Assembly (NCBI GenBank): GCA_026182355.1
Contig: JAPFBL010000047.1
Location: 992,001 to 1,056,000 of the forward strand
Direction of reading: 5' to 3'
DNA from: Hermatobates lingyangjiaoensis
Lineage: Eukaryota; Arthropoda; Insecta; Hemiptera; Hermatobatidae
Length of the DNA stretch: 64,000 nt
Shown: piece after piece, positions 1-12,658 of the stretch
Layout: every line of letters begins with the position of its first letter
Numbering within the stretch: position 1 is the first letter of the stretch
Position numbers and translations under genes: made by a program
The notes under the pieces: generated by a model
The model's database searches: none
The model's input: only the letters and a program-made list of their open reading frames with translations
Told to the model about the DNA's origin: nothing

Positions 1-1280
1 ATAAAGATTATTTGACAAATAAGCTGTACAGAAGAAATGACAGGGAAATATGTAGCAGTCACAACAATACTTCGCAGAGTAAAATCCTGCTAGTAGTTAG
101 TCTAACACAGTGTTGGCGAACCTATGACATGCGAAACGAAACCTCCATTTATGGTGATACATAACTTCAAAGATAACACATTTCAAAATATAAATATTTG
201 TCTCTCATTACAGCCAAAATTGATGATAATATTAGTAAATTTGCAAATAATAATTAATACTTTATTTTTGAAAACAGATGTGTATGACCAAGTACAATAA
301 TATTGCATAACAAATATACATATTATAACCATTTAAACATATTGTTTTAATATTGATATTAATATGAAATTTTTAAATCTGAAAACATGCTAAATAGTAA
401 AAAGCTAAAATATTAAATTTTCGTTTCATAATTTTTTTTTGTATTTAAAATGACATTTAACAAATAATTATCTTACGAAAATTATAAATATTTACATCTT
501 TTTTTTTTTTAGTTTTTATTTTTGCCATTTGTGAAACGCCATGAGAATTATGTCTGGATTTTTCAAAATCCTTCGCACATTCCTCCAGCTTTCCAATTAC
601 ACATCTAAATTTAAGAACCTTTGTGCTGAAATTCAAGAATAGTGTTCATGCAAAAACAAATAAAACAAAAGAATTCAACAAAGATATAAATTTTCCATAG
701 TTGATATCATGGCTGTATTGTAGGCACAGTGAATGAGTCACAAACTACAAAGACCACTGAATTTTGGTGACAAAACAACGGATACTGTGTGGTTTTTGGT
801 TTCTCCTGAGTTTTTTATTTTACTTGGCCATTCTACATTACATGAATCAACACAGATTGTTTTTCTATCTTCCGAAATTAGGGGATAGTCACGTGATAGC
901 TCTGTTCTATTAGGCAACAGAGATTAAAATACATCTATAATATTAATTTAGGAAAATGTGACCAAAGCAATAAATTATACTAATATAATTAGATGCACTT
1001 AAACAAGAAGAAGTAATCAAATATTGACTATAGGAAATATTTAAACTAAACCTTTTATATTTAACTTGAGCACTCATTTATTTCCATGTGATGTGTTTGC
1101 AAAAGAAAAAGCGAAAAAACGCTTTATAAAATACTCCTAACTTTTTATGATTTTATTAATTTTTTTAATAGAATTCTTATGTTTTATTACCATTTTAATT
1201 TGTCTAATTATCACTATTTTATTAATGAATGTATATTTCATTTAGTATAGTTTAATTTGCTATATCTAAATTTTTATTTA
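1..1280. other. AT-rich non-coding DNA
   Basis: No open frame or repeat that I recognise. Homopolymer T and A runs are common. It presumably belongs to the next DDR intron or downstream sequence. Confidence 0.5.
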
Positions 1281-2931
1281 TTTTTACTTTACTATAAGTA
1301 AAGTATAGTGATCGTGAAAATATTCGATCTCGAGATTTTGACGGAATTACATGTTTTGAGGTCCCAGAAGTCGTTTTATCACGTTTTTACGATGATGTCT
1401 GTGTGTGTGTGGGTGGGTGGGTGCATGTGTTAGCATTGCTTGTTACCACGCTGCGGTCCAGAATCTTTGATGGATCAAGTTGATATTTTACACAAAAATG
1501 GGCCTCATAAAGACGAAGATCCCTATTGTTTGGGAAGAATTATGCATGATGGGAAAGTAACTTTTTTTGCCAAAAACCGTTTTTTTTAAAACATTTATTT
1601 CTCCTAAACTAATAACCCTAGAGTTTTGAAATTTTCACATTATCTTTGAAGTTACAAATGCAACAAACGAAAAATATATTCAGAATTTTAAAACAACAGA
1701 AAATAATTTTTTTTCAATAAAATGTACAAATTTTGACTTATAATTCAATCTCAAACCTTGTGAGAGCGATACAAGCCATACTGTTTGACGGACAAGAATG
1801 AAAGTATGCATATAAATAGAACATTATGTGTAGAATGAGTTGAGATATTTTTTTCAAAATTACATTCGCTAATGGGGCGTTATAGTACGATTTCTGTTTT
1901 CAGAAAATGTTTTTTTGACGCTAAACGGCTCATTAAAAAATAATGAAAATTTGACCAAAAATGGAACAAAAAATTAGCAATTCATAAAAAAAATATCATG
2001 AAGTTTCAATTACGGGAAAGAGCAATAACGATATATAAACTCTTTGTTTACCCTAGACTAAGAGATCACCTGCTATACTTGTCGAATTTTTTGAATTTTT
2101 TTACATTGTTTACATTGACTTAGAAATTTTTTGAGCGAATCCACTGAGATAAAATTGATTTTATAAAGGAACAGTTTAAATTGTTTATTGAATTATATGA
2201 GATGTAAGAGGAATAATATTGTGCAGGAAAATGATAACACTCACTCAGAAAAAAATCGTATATAGGTTATTTGACAAAGGGGAAGGAAAATGATCTTATT
2301 AAATACTAAGAAGCTTATTATTATTATTATTTTAAAGATTAAAATTCCCAGTATGATAATTCTATAAAAGACCAAAAATTTAAATGATAATTCATAATCT
2401 GAATCTTTCGTTTAGAGATTAATAAATGTAATTATCGTACATCTTTAATTAACAAATCACCTTAAAACAACATTTTCTTCGCAGTTAAAGATGTTTTTCA
2501 GAGAAAAAAAGGGTATTTTCCTGTTTTAAATTTAAAAATTTTACTTTAATATTCAAAGTAGAAGGATGTCAAGTAAACGATGTAAGAAATCTACTGGCTG
2601 TTTGAACGAAAGCCATTCTCTTGTAGGAGAATAAATCGTTTCAGGAAATGTTCACTTTGGTTTTTCAATAATGTTATTACTGCTGTAGTTATACTAATGC
2701 AATTATTTGCAAATAATAAATTATTTGTGATGTACAAAAATAAGCTTATAAAATGATATGTCCTTCAATCACTATCTGTACTACCTCAGGAATGATAGGC
2801 TAATAATTATATCCCATTTAGATGTTTACGTTATGCTTAAATGAGACGTTATGTTTTATATACTCAAGAAATTTGACATTAAGTTACTCATAGTAAAGTA
2901 GAGTGTAGGCCACTCCAGATTTTTTTTTTTG
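1281..2931. repeat. Interspersed repeat B, copy 1 (most complete)
   Basis: About 1.65 kb of non-coding repeat. It opens with a small hairpin, ACTTTACT-ATA-AGTAAAGT, followed by TATAGTG and a GT/GGTG-rich tract. It ends in GTAGGCCACTCCAGA plus a poly-T run. The same start and end bound the copy at 4531-6686, and the middle recurs at 20490-22612. It encodes no protein I can recognise. It lacks the SINE tRNA head. The poly-T end suggests a retroposon read on the minus strand, but a degenerate non-autonomous DNA element is equally possible. The sequence at 2199-2206 is an unoccupied version of the Helitron target in copy 3. Confidence 0.6.
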
Positions 2932-4029
2932 TACCTACGTATTAGAGTGAGTATGAATGTTTATTTTGCATGTTTGTATAAGTGAGTGTGTATAATGTTT
3001 CAGCACTCAACTCATCATATCTATTTTCAAGACATAAATATTTCTTGAATAGTAATAATAATCTATATTGTTCGTAACTTAAATTGAAACCTTTTCTTAA
3101 TTTGAACTTCCATGCCTACTGATTTAAAAAGATTTATTTTATATTTAGCAGTAAATTAATATGATAATACAAATTATAAGCATTACAAATAAGAAAGAAA
3201 CATTATTTAACATTTTAGTACCACTATCATAAGAGAAGAAATACTAGAAAGATTTCTTGTAAAATCCGATTATGAATACATTATTGTAAATTTTATTTAC
3301 ACTTATTTAGTTTATTACATTTCCCACAATTTAAAAATCAAGTAGTATCATTCTTTATGAATTTCAGAATAATCTTAATTTTTTGTCACTTTCTATTTAG
3401 ATGCGTACATACGTATATTGTATTCCATTGTTTCCTGAGAATAATTTGCAGAAAATTATAATGTCTATTGAAATAATTACTTATAACATGTTTATAATAT
3501 TCTATATATTTATCAGTAGTGCACATTTCATTTTATAACCACTCAAAAAGAGGTTATTAGTATATGACTTGTAAAAAAGGTCATCAATGGGCCATTTACA
3601 CAAAGGAAGAATGAAAATAGCTCGACACAAAACATCTTTTATGTGGAGACTCGGTGATTCTTTGCCTCATTCTAATCATGAGTAAATACCACAAAATAGA
3701 AGATTATATAGCTCGTGAGTTAAAACATGGAAGGTTTTATAAACTAAAATTCACAATCTTATGTGATTATACCAGCAATTTTAAAACCAATATAGGTTAC
3801 AAGAATAGAATTTAATAATAAGTTGTATTACTGTTCTTCAGTTTTTAACCTTATAATCATTGACTTCGGAAACTTATGAATGTAATAAAATCTATTTGAT
3901 GGATATTATAAAAACCAATAAATTGTATGAAGGATAAAAAGACGACTATATAATTGATGATATATAACAAGATTTTACTATAAACATATGAAATAAAATC
4001 AACGTCTAACCCACAGTAAGAAATCAGGA
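2932..4029. other. AT-rich non-coding DNA
   Basis: No gene, open frame or clear repeat was seen apart from the fold-back unit that starts at about 4036. Confidence 0.45.
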
Positions 4030-4035
4030 ATAAGA

Positions 4036-4158
4036 CTAAGATCTTTCAACCGTAACAAGCGGTCTACTTAAGAGTCAAATCTTAACTGATTTCTTCTCTG
4101 AACAAATCAGTTGAAATATGACCATGTCGAAGACCGCTTGATGCGGTTGAAAGATAGT
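4036..4158. repeat. Degenerate inverted pair of the GACTAAGATCTTTCAACC-type unit
   Basis: The left arm (4036-4069) holds AAGATCTTTCAACCGTAACA then AGCGGTC. The right arm (4128-4158) is its inverse, with GAAGACCGCTTGATGCGGTT. Identical units occur at 35040, 48416, 48500, 55930 and 55990. The CTGANGA box is lost in this copy. Confidence 0.6.
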
Positions 4159-4796
4159 GTTACCAAATATCAGGTAACGATTCTGGCTAAAATAATACAA
4201 AAAATGAGCTAAAAAGAGCTCTTATTTTCCAAACTGAGCTAAGAAAAAGGGTCAAATGGCAATATAACGAATATAACATTCTAAACAGTATTTTAATAAT
4301 GTTTTTTTGAACAAGATTAAAATTTTGTTTATCAAATGTAGTTACTAAATTCAATACTTCATGAGAATTTTCGGTCTTTCTGGTTTCATAAATTTAGTTG
4401 GTCCCAATTACCGCAATAATGTCAAAAGAAACATCAAAATCATAGGAGCATATTTAATAACGTTTTAATTCATCTCGTGTTGGCAGTTTACTAACTATTG
4501 TTGATAAATTAATTTTGTTTCAAAGTTTGTTTTTACTTTACTAGAAGTAAAGTATAGTGAACGTGAAAAAATTCGATCTCGAAATTTTGACGGAATTACA
4601 TGTTTCGAGGTCCCAGAAGTCGTTTTATGAAGTTTTTTCGATGATGTCTGTATGTGTGTGGGTGGGTGAGTGTGTTAGCATTGCTTGTTACCAGAATCTT
4701 TGATGGATCAAGTTTACACAAAAATGGACCCCATAGGGAAGAACACATACTTTCCGTCTGCACCCCTTGGACGGGGGTTGGCAGCTTTGGTCGGGC

Positions 4797-4902
4797 TGCG
4801 CGTCTTATCCTCAGTTAAACTTGCCCTAGGAGATTTGATCATCTGCTCTTCATTCCTGGAGAAGGTTGATTTCTGATCGGCTTTTGGAGACTTCCCACTC
4901 AT
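4797..4902 (-). pseudogene. Truncated open frame starting MSGKSPKADQ (left arm)
   Basis: On the minus strand an ATG at 4902 opens a frame rich in Lys, Ser and Glu: MSGKSPKADQKSTF, then NEEQMIKSPRASLTEDKTR. It continues a further 27 residues in the unpaired extension to 4714. The same ATG and 35 codons recur on the plus strand at 6028-6132, where the frame is cut by repeat B sequence. The basic, disordered start would suit the N-terminus of a transposon ORF, but the family is unknown. Presence in two copies with few changes is the only sign of coding capacity. Confidence 0.3.
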
Positions 4903-5372
4903 CTCGCCGGATGCTCCTTGTTCTCCTGGTTAAAATTTCGTTTTCCCTGTGCCTGTAGCTCCAACAGGAGCCGAGAAAAACGCGTTTAAAAGTGGGGGCA
5001 AAGTACAATCCAGAAATTTTCTGGATTAGGGGATTGGCCCAGAGGACCGGAGATGATGGGAAACTGTCAGGGGGTTGGGTAAGAAAATAAAAATGGGTAG
5101 GGGCCAGGTATTGAAAAAAAAGGAGGGGGGGAGTAAAATCGAAAAAACGCAAAAAACGCTGAAAAATTCGATGAGTGAAGGTTAAGAACTTCTCACTATT
5201 GCTCCAAAAAATAAAAAACTTAGATGAAGACGCACTAAAAGAGTGCTCACGCGCAATGCGCTCTCTCTCGACGAAAAATGAGAAAACATTTCCCACGGGG
5301 GATGTTCTGAATACCACCAACGATCCAGGAGTCGCCGAATCCCGGATCTGTTCCGCGACAGGTACCATCCAA

Positions 5373-5572
5373 GGTAGCATGCACAGGTACATCCACAGGT
5401 AGCACCCACAGGTACATCCACAGGTACCATCCACAGGTACATCCACAGGTACATCCACAGGTACATCCATAGGTACATACCTGTGGATGCACCTGTGGAT
5501 GTACCTGTGGATGTACCTGTGGATGCTACCTGTGGATGTACCTGTGCATGCTACCTTGGATGGTACCTGTCG
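5373..5572. repeat. 12-bp tandem repeat (CCACAGGTACAT) inverted at the palindrome centre
   Basis: The unit CCACAGGTACAT and one-base variants repeat about eight times in 5373-5475, then in reverse complement (ATGTACCTGTGG) to 5572. All long Met-Tyr-Leu-Trp and Val-Pro-Val-Asp runs in translated frames here are a by-product of this repeat, not proteins. Confidence 0.85.
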
Positions 5573-6027
5573 CGGAACTGATCCGGGATTCGGCGACTCC
5601 TGGATCGTTGGTGGTATTCAGAACATCCCCCGTGGGAAATGTTTTCTCATTTTTCGTCGAGAGAGAGCGCATTGCGCGTGAGCACTCTTTTAGTGCGTCT
5701 TCATCTAAGTTTTTTATTTTTTGGAGCAATAGTGAGAAGTTCTTAACCTTCACTCATCGAATTTTTCAGCGTTTTTTGCGTCGTTTCGATTTTACTCCCC
5801 CCCCCTCTCCTTTTTTTTCATATACCTGGCCCCTACCCATTTTTATTTTCTTACCCCCCCTGACAGTTTCCCATCATCTCCGGTCCTCTGGGCCAATCCC
5901 CTAATCCAGAAAATTTCTGGATTGTACTTTGCCCCCACTTTTAAACGCGTTTTTCTCGGCTCCTGTTGGAGCTACAGGCACAGGGAAAACGAAATTTTAA
6001 CCAAGAGAACAAGGAGAATCCGGCGAG

Positions 6028-6132
6028 ATGAGTGGGAAGTCTCCAAAAGCCGATCAGAAATCAACCTTCTCCAGGAATGAAGAGCAGATGATCAAATCTC
6101 CTAGGGCAAGTTTAACTGAGGATAAGACGCGC
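6028..6132 (+). pseudogene. Truncated open frame starting MSGKSPKADQ (right arm)
   Basis: Plus-strand mirror of the frame at 4902. About 35 codons match it exactly, and then the palindrome arm ends at GACGCGC and repeat B resumes. It is preceded by a short GA-rich leader (AGAACAAGGAGAATCCGGCG). Confidence 0.3.
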
Positions 6133-6990
6133 GGGTATAAAAGACCAAAATCGTAAAAGATAATTCAGAATTGAAATCTTTCGTTTGAAGATTAATAAAT
6201 GTAATTATAAATTATCTTAAAACGACATTTTCTCTTCGATGTTTATGACGTTTGTCAGAGAAAATAAGAGTATTTTCCTGTTTTAAATTTAAAAATTTGG
6301 CTTAAATATTCAATGTAGAAGGAGGTTAAGTAAACGATGTAAGAAATCCACTGGCTACTTGAACAAAAGCCATGTTCTCTTGCAGGAGAATATTTCCTAG
6401 CAATAATTTTTTTACTTTGGCTTTTCAAAAATGTTATTACTACTGTAGTTATACTAATGAGATTATTTGCATCAGTGGTGTGATATACAAAAATAAGCTT
6501 ATATTTTGATAAGTCGATCAATCATTACTATCTGACTACCTCAGGAATGAAAGACTAATAAACATCTCCCATTTAGATGTTTGCATTATGCTTAAATGAA
6601 ACATTATATCTTATATACCCAAGGGGATTGACATTAAATTTACTTATAGGAAAGTTGAGTGTAGGCCACTCCAGATTTTTTTTTTTGTGTTTGTGCGAGA
6701 GGCAGATCTAGTTGAAGGGACTTGCCGCAGGAGTTTCATACTCTCGTTACGGCATTGATTGATATCTCTTAGCTTATGATTAGGAGGCAGACTGCATATT
6801 ATTTTTGCAATCTTGATAATAATCAACATCAAGATAATAATCATCATTTATTCAACTAGAACGCTAATATATAATGGTTTTATTCTCTCAATCTTTACAC
6901 TGGCTCTGGAATGTTTGTTGTTTTAATGGTTTGTTGTTTAGAGCAGAGTTTACATATAAGAACAAACTTGTATTATTTGGAAATAGACAT

Positions 6991-7310
6991 GGGGGGCGAG
7001 GTTAGCTCTGTGGTTAAAGTGCTCACCTCTGAACTGGTGGGTCACTGGTTCGATTCCCACCTGGTCCTCGATTTATTCAGGTGGGATGTGAATAAATATT
7101 AGCACGTAACGTCCCGCGGAGGGGACGTTAAACCGTCGGTTCCGAGCCTTTACGAAGTCAGGAGCTCGTTAAAGAACCCTACTCTAAATACATTTGTGTT
7201 CGGCAAAACTTAGGACTCCCAATGTCCTAAAATGATACCAAATCTTCATTGTGTGGTATAGCCCAATGCTGGGCCTATGTGTGCTCCTTTGTGGGATAGC
7301 CACTAAAAAC
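6991..7310 (+). mobile_element. tRNA-derived SINE
   Basis: The head has RNA polymerase III boxes: A-box-like TTAGCTCTGTGGTTAAAG (about 7002) and B box GGTTCGATTCC (7047-7057). A conserved body follows, with TTATTCAGGTGGGATGTGAATAAAT, GGACGTTAAACCGTCGGT and GTGTGGTATAGCCCAATGCT. Seven related copies lie in the window. This copy ends near GGGATAGCCAC without the (AACCT)n tail seen in others. It is not a tRNA gene: no acceptor stem closes after the B box. Confidence 0.85.
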
Positions 7311-7893
7311 TACTACTAGGATATAAACATATATTATGTCTACATGTACTTCTAAGTGTATGACGCGTATAACAATGTTTTAGTTAGGCCTTCAGTGAAT
7401 TAAAACTTTTAATTCAATTGTTTTTTTTTTCATGTTAAAAATATGATTAACATGAGTCCAGAACATGGACTCATATAATCTGATAATGTTAATAATTTTA
7501 TTTCTTAACATTATTGCATTATTAATGTAATCTAATGTTTACATTACAAGCTGACCCACTAGCCCCCACGTAAATCCCCCAGGAACAGCCTATATTATTA
7601 CTGTTTATCGTAGTTTACATGGACAAACGTAGCAAAACATGACATTTGTAAGTTGATTAAAATCTTTGGTTTGTATAACTGAATTATAAATCCAACCCAT
7701 ACCGTATGTTGTATCAAGACAGAAAAATTAGCCTTAATTACCAACGTAATTTCCTTTTTTCTGGACATCACTGGATTTAATTCATCCTGTTTTTAATCAT
7801 CCCTCTGGATAAAAATTACACCTCCTTATTACAGAGATAAATCTAATTACTCATTGACATAATATGTTTTAAATGTTTTAGTTACGTTAAATT
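7311..7893. other. AT-rich non-coding DNA
   Basis: No gene or repeat recognised. A short inverted repeat around ATGAGTCCAGAACATGGACTCAT (7450-7473) is present. Confidence 0.4.
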
Positions 7894-8214
7894 AGGAGGG
7901 CAGGTTAGCACCGTAGTAACGTGCTCGACTCTGCACTAGTAGGTCCGGGGTTGAATTCGATTTAGTCAAGTGAATAAATGTGAATTAATCTGAGTATATC
8001 GTACCTCTTAGAAGGATGTTAAGCCGTTTGGTCAACAGCCTGTACCATATCAGGAACTCGTTAAAGATCCCTATTCTGAAAACAACTGAATTAGGTGAAA
8101 TTTAAGACTTTTTATGTAGAATCAGTCTTTATTCTGTGGTATCACAAAGGTCCAATGTTGGATCTATGTGTATTCCTTTGAGGGACTGCCACTGCAACCT
8201 AACCTAACCTAACC
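7894..8214 (+). mobile_element. tRNA-derived SINE with (AACCT)n tail
   Basis: A diverged copy of the same SINE. The A-box-like region is GGTTAGCACCGTAGTAAC and the B box is degraded (GGGGTTGAATTC). It ends GCAACCT(AACCT)n at 8195-8214. That tail equals the insect telomere unit TTAGG read on the other strand. Confidence 0.8.
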
Positions 8215-11200
8215 AACGTTAAATTGAATATAGATCAAAATTTTAACGCCATAGTGAAGATTTAATGTATTTCTGTGTTCAACTGCTTCTCATTTAAATT
8301 TTCTTGTCACATGTGTTATCAATGGAAGTTTACTGACAAATTAATTAGGAAGAGTGGTTTACTAGCAGACGAATTTAATAACAAACTGAACATAAACAAG
8401 GTCACAGCAACCCAAACCCATCCTGACTACATTGCACAGAACCTACTCTGAAAACTCTCTGATGCCTCAATGGCGTGTACATATTTAAAAAAAATCAAAT
8501 GACCACCAAAAAATGTAAACTGATAAACTCTGCAATACATTACAAACATCTATTTACTGCCCACACAATCACAGTAGTATAGTAATTCAACTGTAGTAAG
8601 TCTGTGACCAGGAACTGCGAATTAAAACGTGGACTAAAGTTCACAGAAAGATAAAGTTGGTCGTTTCTCGTTCGAAGTGTGGCATTTAATACAACACGTT
8701 TGCATTTCCTATTATCTGATAATTGATGATAAGTGCAATGAAGATATCAATGAATAAGTTACCTGTTAAAAAAATTTTTTTTGAGTGTATTGACAAAAGA
8801 AATAAATTTCAAATGGAACTAAATACGAAAAACAGTAGATAATAATGATCAAGAAGAACTTTTAAAAACTCTTCATGATAGAATTGTCTAACTAGAAGAT
8901 ATCAACACCCATTTAGCAAATGTCAGACTCATATTGAACGTTTAAAATTGAAATTTTGCACTCCCATCATCAGAACATTGAGTCTGTAAGAGGCATGATT
9001 TGTCTTTGTATACTATAAAAATAATCTATTAACGCAAAGCGTCTATACCATTACAACTAATTGTTATTTTATTTATTTGTTCTTATATGAAATTTTATAT
9101 GTACAAAATTAGGTTTATAACTTTTCTATTCGTTATTTGACTAGTAAAAATTATATGAAGTCATCTATTTTGATGTATTTATTAATTATTTATTTGTTAT
9201 TAAAGTGTTTGATATTTACTCTTTAAAACTATTTGAGAAACTGTCAACTATTGACAGGAGTATGTCTCTTTTTGGTTATACAAACTATTTTCTGTCGAAG
9301 AGGAGTCCCAATACCGACTTAGAATATCAGCAGGAGACGATAGACACTGGACGGTGGTCATACTTGCAGATCACACTAAAGAGGTACAACATTTGAATGC
9401 TAAGATTTACTAACAATTACTGTTCAACAGTAAAGCTAAGAGACTATTCTGGTATGAACTGGCAGTAAATTCTCTCAATAAATTATTATTTCATTCATTT
9501 ATGCACTTTTAATGTCAGCACTGTCCCCATTTAATTATTAGAGGAGCTTTCACAACCTCGGTAGCTCAATGAGATAGCATGAAATATCAGTTAATGCATA
9601 TAGAAAGTTATGATCTATTCTTGGCTTTTGTTGTCATGTTTCTGTGGCTAAGTTCTGATTAACTTATGATCAACGGAAACCCTATTCTTTAGGCAGAAAA
9701 GCTTAACAGCTCACACTCTATCTATTTTCAATAGAGTTTAGCCTTAATGTATTGTCACAAAACCCTATGATACTTTTAAAGTTATGTATCGGTTGTTGGA
9801 GTTATGTGCGTTTTATCGAATATTACAAAGAGTTCTGTTGTGAGATTCAGTTACCTGGCATCCATTATAATTTGTTTTCACGACTTGTTTGTGGGTTGCT
9901 TCTACAGTCAACATATTAAGACAGAATTATAGTTGCAGAAATTAGTCGCTCAACTGGTAGGTCGGTTAGTTGTTTCTTTAGTTGATTAGCAAAACAAGAA
10001 GAGATATTGTGGGGTGGGGTAGTCGAGGCAAAGTTGATCAGAGTTGTGGGTCTTGGTCATCAACTTCGTCAAATCTATCTGGTTGGCAATGTTAAAACTG
10101 TCCTCATATCAAAATACATGGCCTATATATTGCACAAAATATGTCAAAATACGTTGATAGATAAATTTATTGGCAGCAGGATTTATTTAGGAATGTTTTA
10201 TAAAATACTAAACCAGATTATGTATCATGATTAGCTGTAAAAAAAGGTGTATACGTACAACCTTTAAGCCAAACATTGATCGTCGGTTATTAGAAATGAA
10301 AACAGGCCTGAGCTTATATTAGAGTTTATCTCAGTCAAACAGTCATAACTCATACATATTTCAGGCATATTGAAAAGTTTGTGAATTTTGGAAGTAGATA
10401 TAAAATAGGATACCGTGGTTGTGAAAGGACAAGCGTTTCAATGCCACCCTGAGAAAGGTCTTCACTCTAGAACCAGGTATCAACTAATGAGGATAGATTA
10501 GTTGGGAAAGTGGAAGTCAGATTAGAGGAAAGAGGGTTGTAAAAGTAAGTTTGATAACTGCTCAATGGCGACGTGATTATAAATGTCATCTCGTCCATTA
10601 CAACATCAGTAAAACTCTTATCTGCAGCTATGATGAGCAAGAACATTAATGTCAGGCTCTTAATAGTTAATATCTCATCGCCTGAAGTGTTGTCATTTGG
10701 TTTCACTGAATTGAGAGATGACGGATCAGAGGCTTTATGAACAATCAAGGAGGTAAATATTCTTTGGATAAATATCCACTGAATAAATTTATGTGGATGT
10801 TATGCAGGGAGAGGTGGGAGTTCATTTGAAGAAAGGGATATAAACCTACTTATGCGGTGTAAGCAGGTAAAACACATCATAATTACCACCATGTGACTGC
10901 CAAAAGAATTTCCAACGAAGAGATCTACATAAAAGTGGATCCTCTAAAAATGTCTACATATCTAACCTAGGAACTTTTTGAGGGGGTAAGAATTAATTTC
11001 AGAAGAAATACTGGTATGCAAAAGGCAGGATTATGAAAAAGAGAGAAGCAAGGAAACAGGGGATTGTGGAAAAGACACCTGAAATGGCAGATTGACGGAT
11101 AAGAAACCATATAGAACTTCGAAAGTTTATTTTAATTAGCAATACGGGACTTATCCAACAACTTATGAACATTTAGTAAGGACTTATAAATATATATCAT

Positions 11201-12320
11201 ATGATTACGGGCAATTTATCGAGAATTTTAATAACAGAAGAGAGTTTAGAGAAGTAGTATTTCGTCAACATAATACAATAGTGTAAAGTTAGTTAAGAGA
11301 GATAGAGAGAATATTGAAAACCGGAATAGGCAAGTTGATATCGAAATTAGATAGGGAAGGCTGATAGTGTTAGCTTCAGAGCACCGTTACCGTTAGGCGG
11401 TATGTTAAGATCCAAGCAATATGAGATATACTCAATATGAACAAAACAGTGTACGACTTCCTTAGATAAGCAGTCAACTTCATCGAATCAAAACCAAATC
11501 GGATTATTCATGATGAAAAAATAAAAAAATAAAAGTAAGCAATACCAATGTCATCTGTGAACCCAGAGTATCTGCCCTGCCTACTGCAGGAAACTGTGTC
11601 TCCATGATGACGAAAATAATCGAAATATAAAAGTGAGTTTTCTGTGTCTATCTTTGTGTTGCTTTCGTTATTTATATTTTAGTATATTTATTAGTATTTT
11701 CTTTTGTTTTCACTATTCAATAGATAGTGTTAATTTTTGCTTTTTTCATTGATTACTTAGGAAATTCTTGATTGGTTGAAGTATTTATATTTATGTTTAT
11801 TTAGGTTCATTTTCTCCCTCTTAGAATAGTTGGCATTATACAGAGCCCCTCCGTGTTCAGATACGTTAGTGACACTTCAATAGGTAGTACCACTCAGGCT
11901 CTTACGACTTTATCTATTTGAGAAAATAGGATAGAAAAATATTGATTTTTTTATATAAATCTCTGAAATCTTTTAATAATGTTAATGATATGTATACGTA
12001 ACCAAATACTTTACAGGTTCAATTCAAACCTGGAAAACTGAACGAATCCACAGTTATATCAAAGTTTCAAACCGGTTTAGATTTATTTATAAATATTTTC
12101 AATATGATCACATCATTCCCAATTTTTTATTCTATTACATAGCCAATATAATGTTTTATATATTATATATCTGCGATGAAAAAATATGGATTTTTATAAA
12201 GGCGTAAGAAAAATTTTTGAAGACAATATGAACATAAAAAATGATTAATGAACAAAGGAAGTAGAACAATAGTGTCGTTCTACTATCGTTATCATTTTGT
12301 CTATTCCATTCCTACTTTAA
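8215..12320. other. Non-coding DNA without recognisable genes
   Basis: Open frames of 60-95 codons at 9205, 10007 and 10748 (minus) have no family features or codon bias. No kinase exon was found here although the next DDR exon might have been expected. No SINE, PLE or hairpin element stands out. Confidence 0.45.
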
Positions 12321-12658
12321 TACCCCTATCAATGGGGGCCAGGCTAGCTCAGTGGTTACGTGCTCACCTCTGAACTGGTAGAACCGGGGTTCAATTCTCA
12401 CCTGACCATCGATTTATTCACGCGGGAGGTGAATAAATCTGATCCGTCGTCCCTCGGAGAAGGACGTTAAACCGTCGGTCCCGAGCCTGTACGATGTCAG
12501 GTACTCGTTAAAGATCCCTACTCTAAATACATTTGAGTTAGGCAAAATTTAGGACTCCCACTGTAGAATCAATCTTCATTGTGTGGTATCACAAAGGGCC
12601 AATGCTTGGCCTACGTGTGTTCCCTTGTGGGACTGCAACCTAACCTACCCCTATCAAT
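12321..12658 (+). mobile_element. Intact tRNA-derived SINE with 13-bp target duplication
   Basis: The body is 12334-12645. The perfect 13-bp direct repeat TACCCCTATCAAT flanks it at 12321-12333 and 12646-12658, so the ends are exact. The A box is CTAGCTCAGTGGTTACG, the B box GGGGTTCAATTC, and the tail GCAACCTAACC. This is the best reference copy in the window. The target duplication shows retroposition through a LINE-type endonuclease rather than telomere-end joining. Confidence 0.93.

Larger units (their letters stand above)
4748..6133. repeat. 1.4-kb palindrome: two head-to-head copies of an unknown element
   Basis: The sequence folds on itself about position 5478. The left arm is 4799-5478 plus a 51-bp unpaired extension to 4748; the right arm is 5479-6133. 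The arms are nearly identical, differing by small indels in homopolymers (for example the G/C run near 5126 and 5798). Moving outwards from the centre, each arm has a 12-bp tandem repeat, a C/T-rich stretch and then an ATG with a short open frame (MSGKSPKADQKSTF) that is cut at the outer edge. It is much more GC-rich than its surroundings. The organisation looks like two 3'-truncated copies joined at their 5' ends. I do not recognise the family. Confidence 0.75.
4531..6686. repeat. Interspersed repeat B, copy 2, split by a palindrome
   Basis: The left part (4531-4747) matches copy 1 from the ACTTTACT hairpin to the ATGGATCAAG region. The right part (6134-6686) matches copy 1 from about 2367 to the poly-T end. 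Between them lies the palindromic insert at 4748-6133. The copy-1 sequence between the two breakpoints (about 1500-2366) is missing, so the insertion came with a deletion, or the copy was already shorter. Confidence 0.6.

Noticed and set aside
5182..5681. Open frames made of repeated Met-Tyr-Leu-Trp and Val-Pro-Val-Asp
   Set aside because: They are translations of the 12-bp tandem repeat, present on both strands and in several frames because of the palindrome; there is no independent coding evidence.
6991..7070. tRNA gene
   Set aside because: Promoter boxes are present, but there is no acceptor-stem closure after the B box, and the sequence continues into a repeated SINE body.
8195..8214. 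Interstitial telomere repeat
   Set aside because: The (AACCT)n run is only about four units and always ends a SINE, so it is a tail, not a telomeric remnant.
10467..10748. Missing DDR activation-loop exon or other gene (93-codon frame)
   Set aside because: No DFG, APE or other kinase motif in any frame and no homologous residues; the frame is ordinary background.
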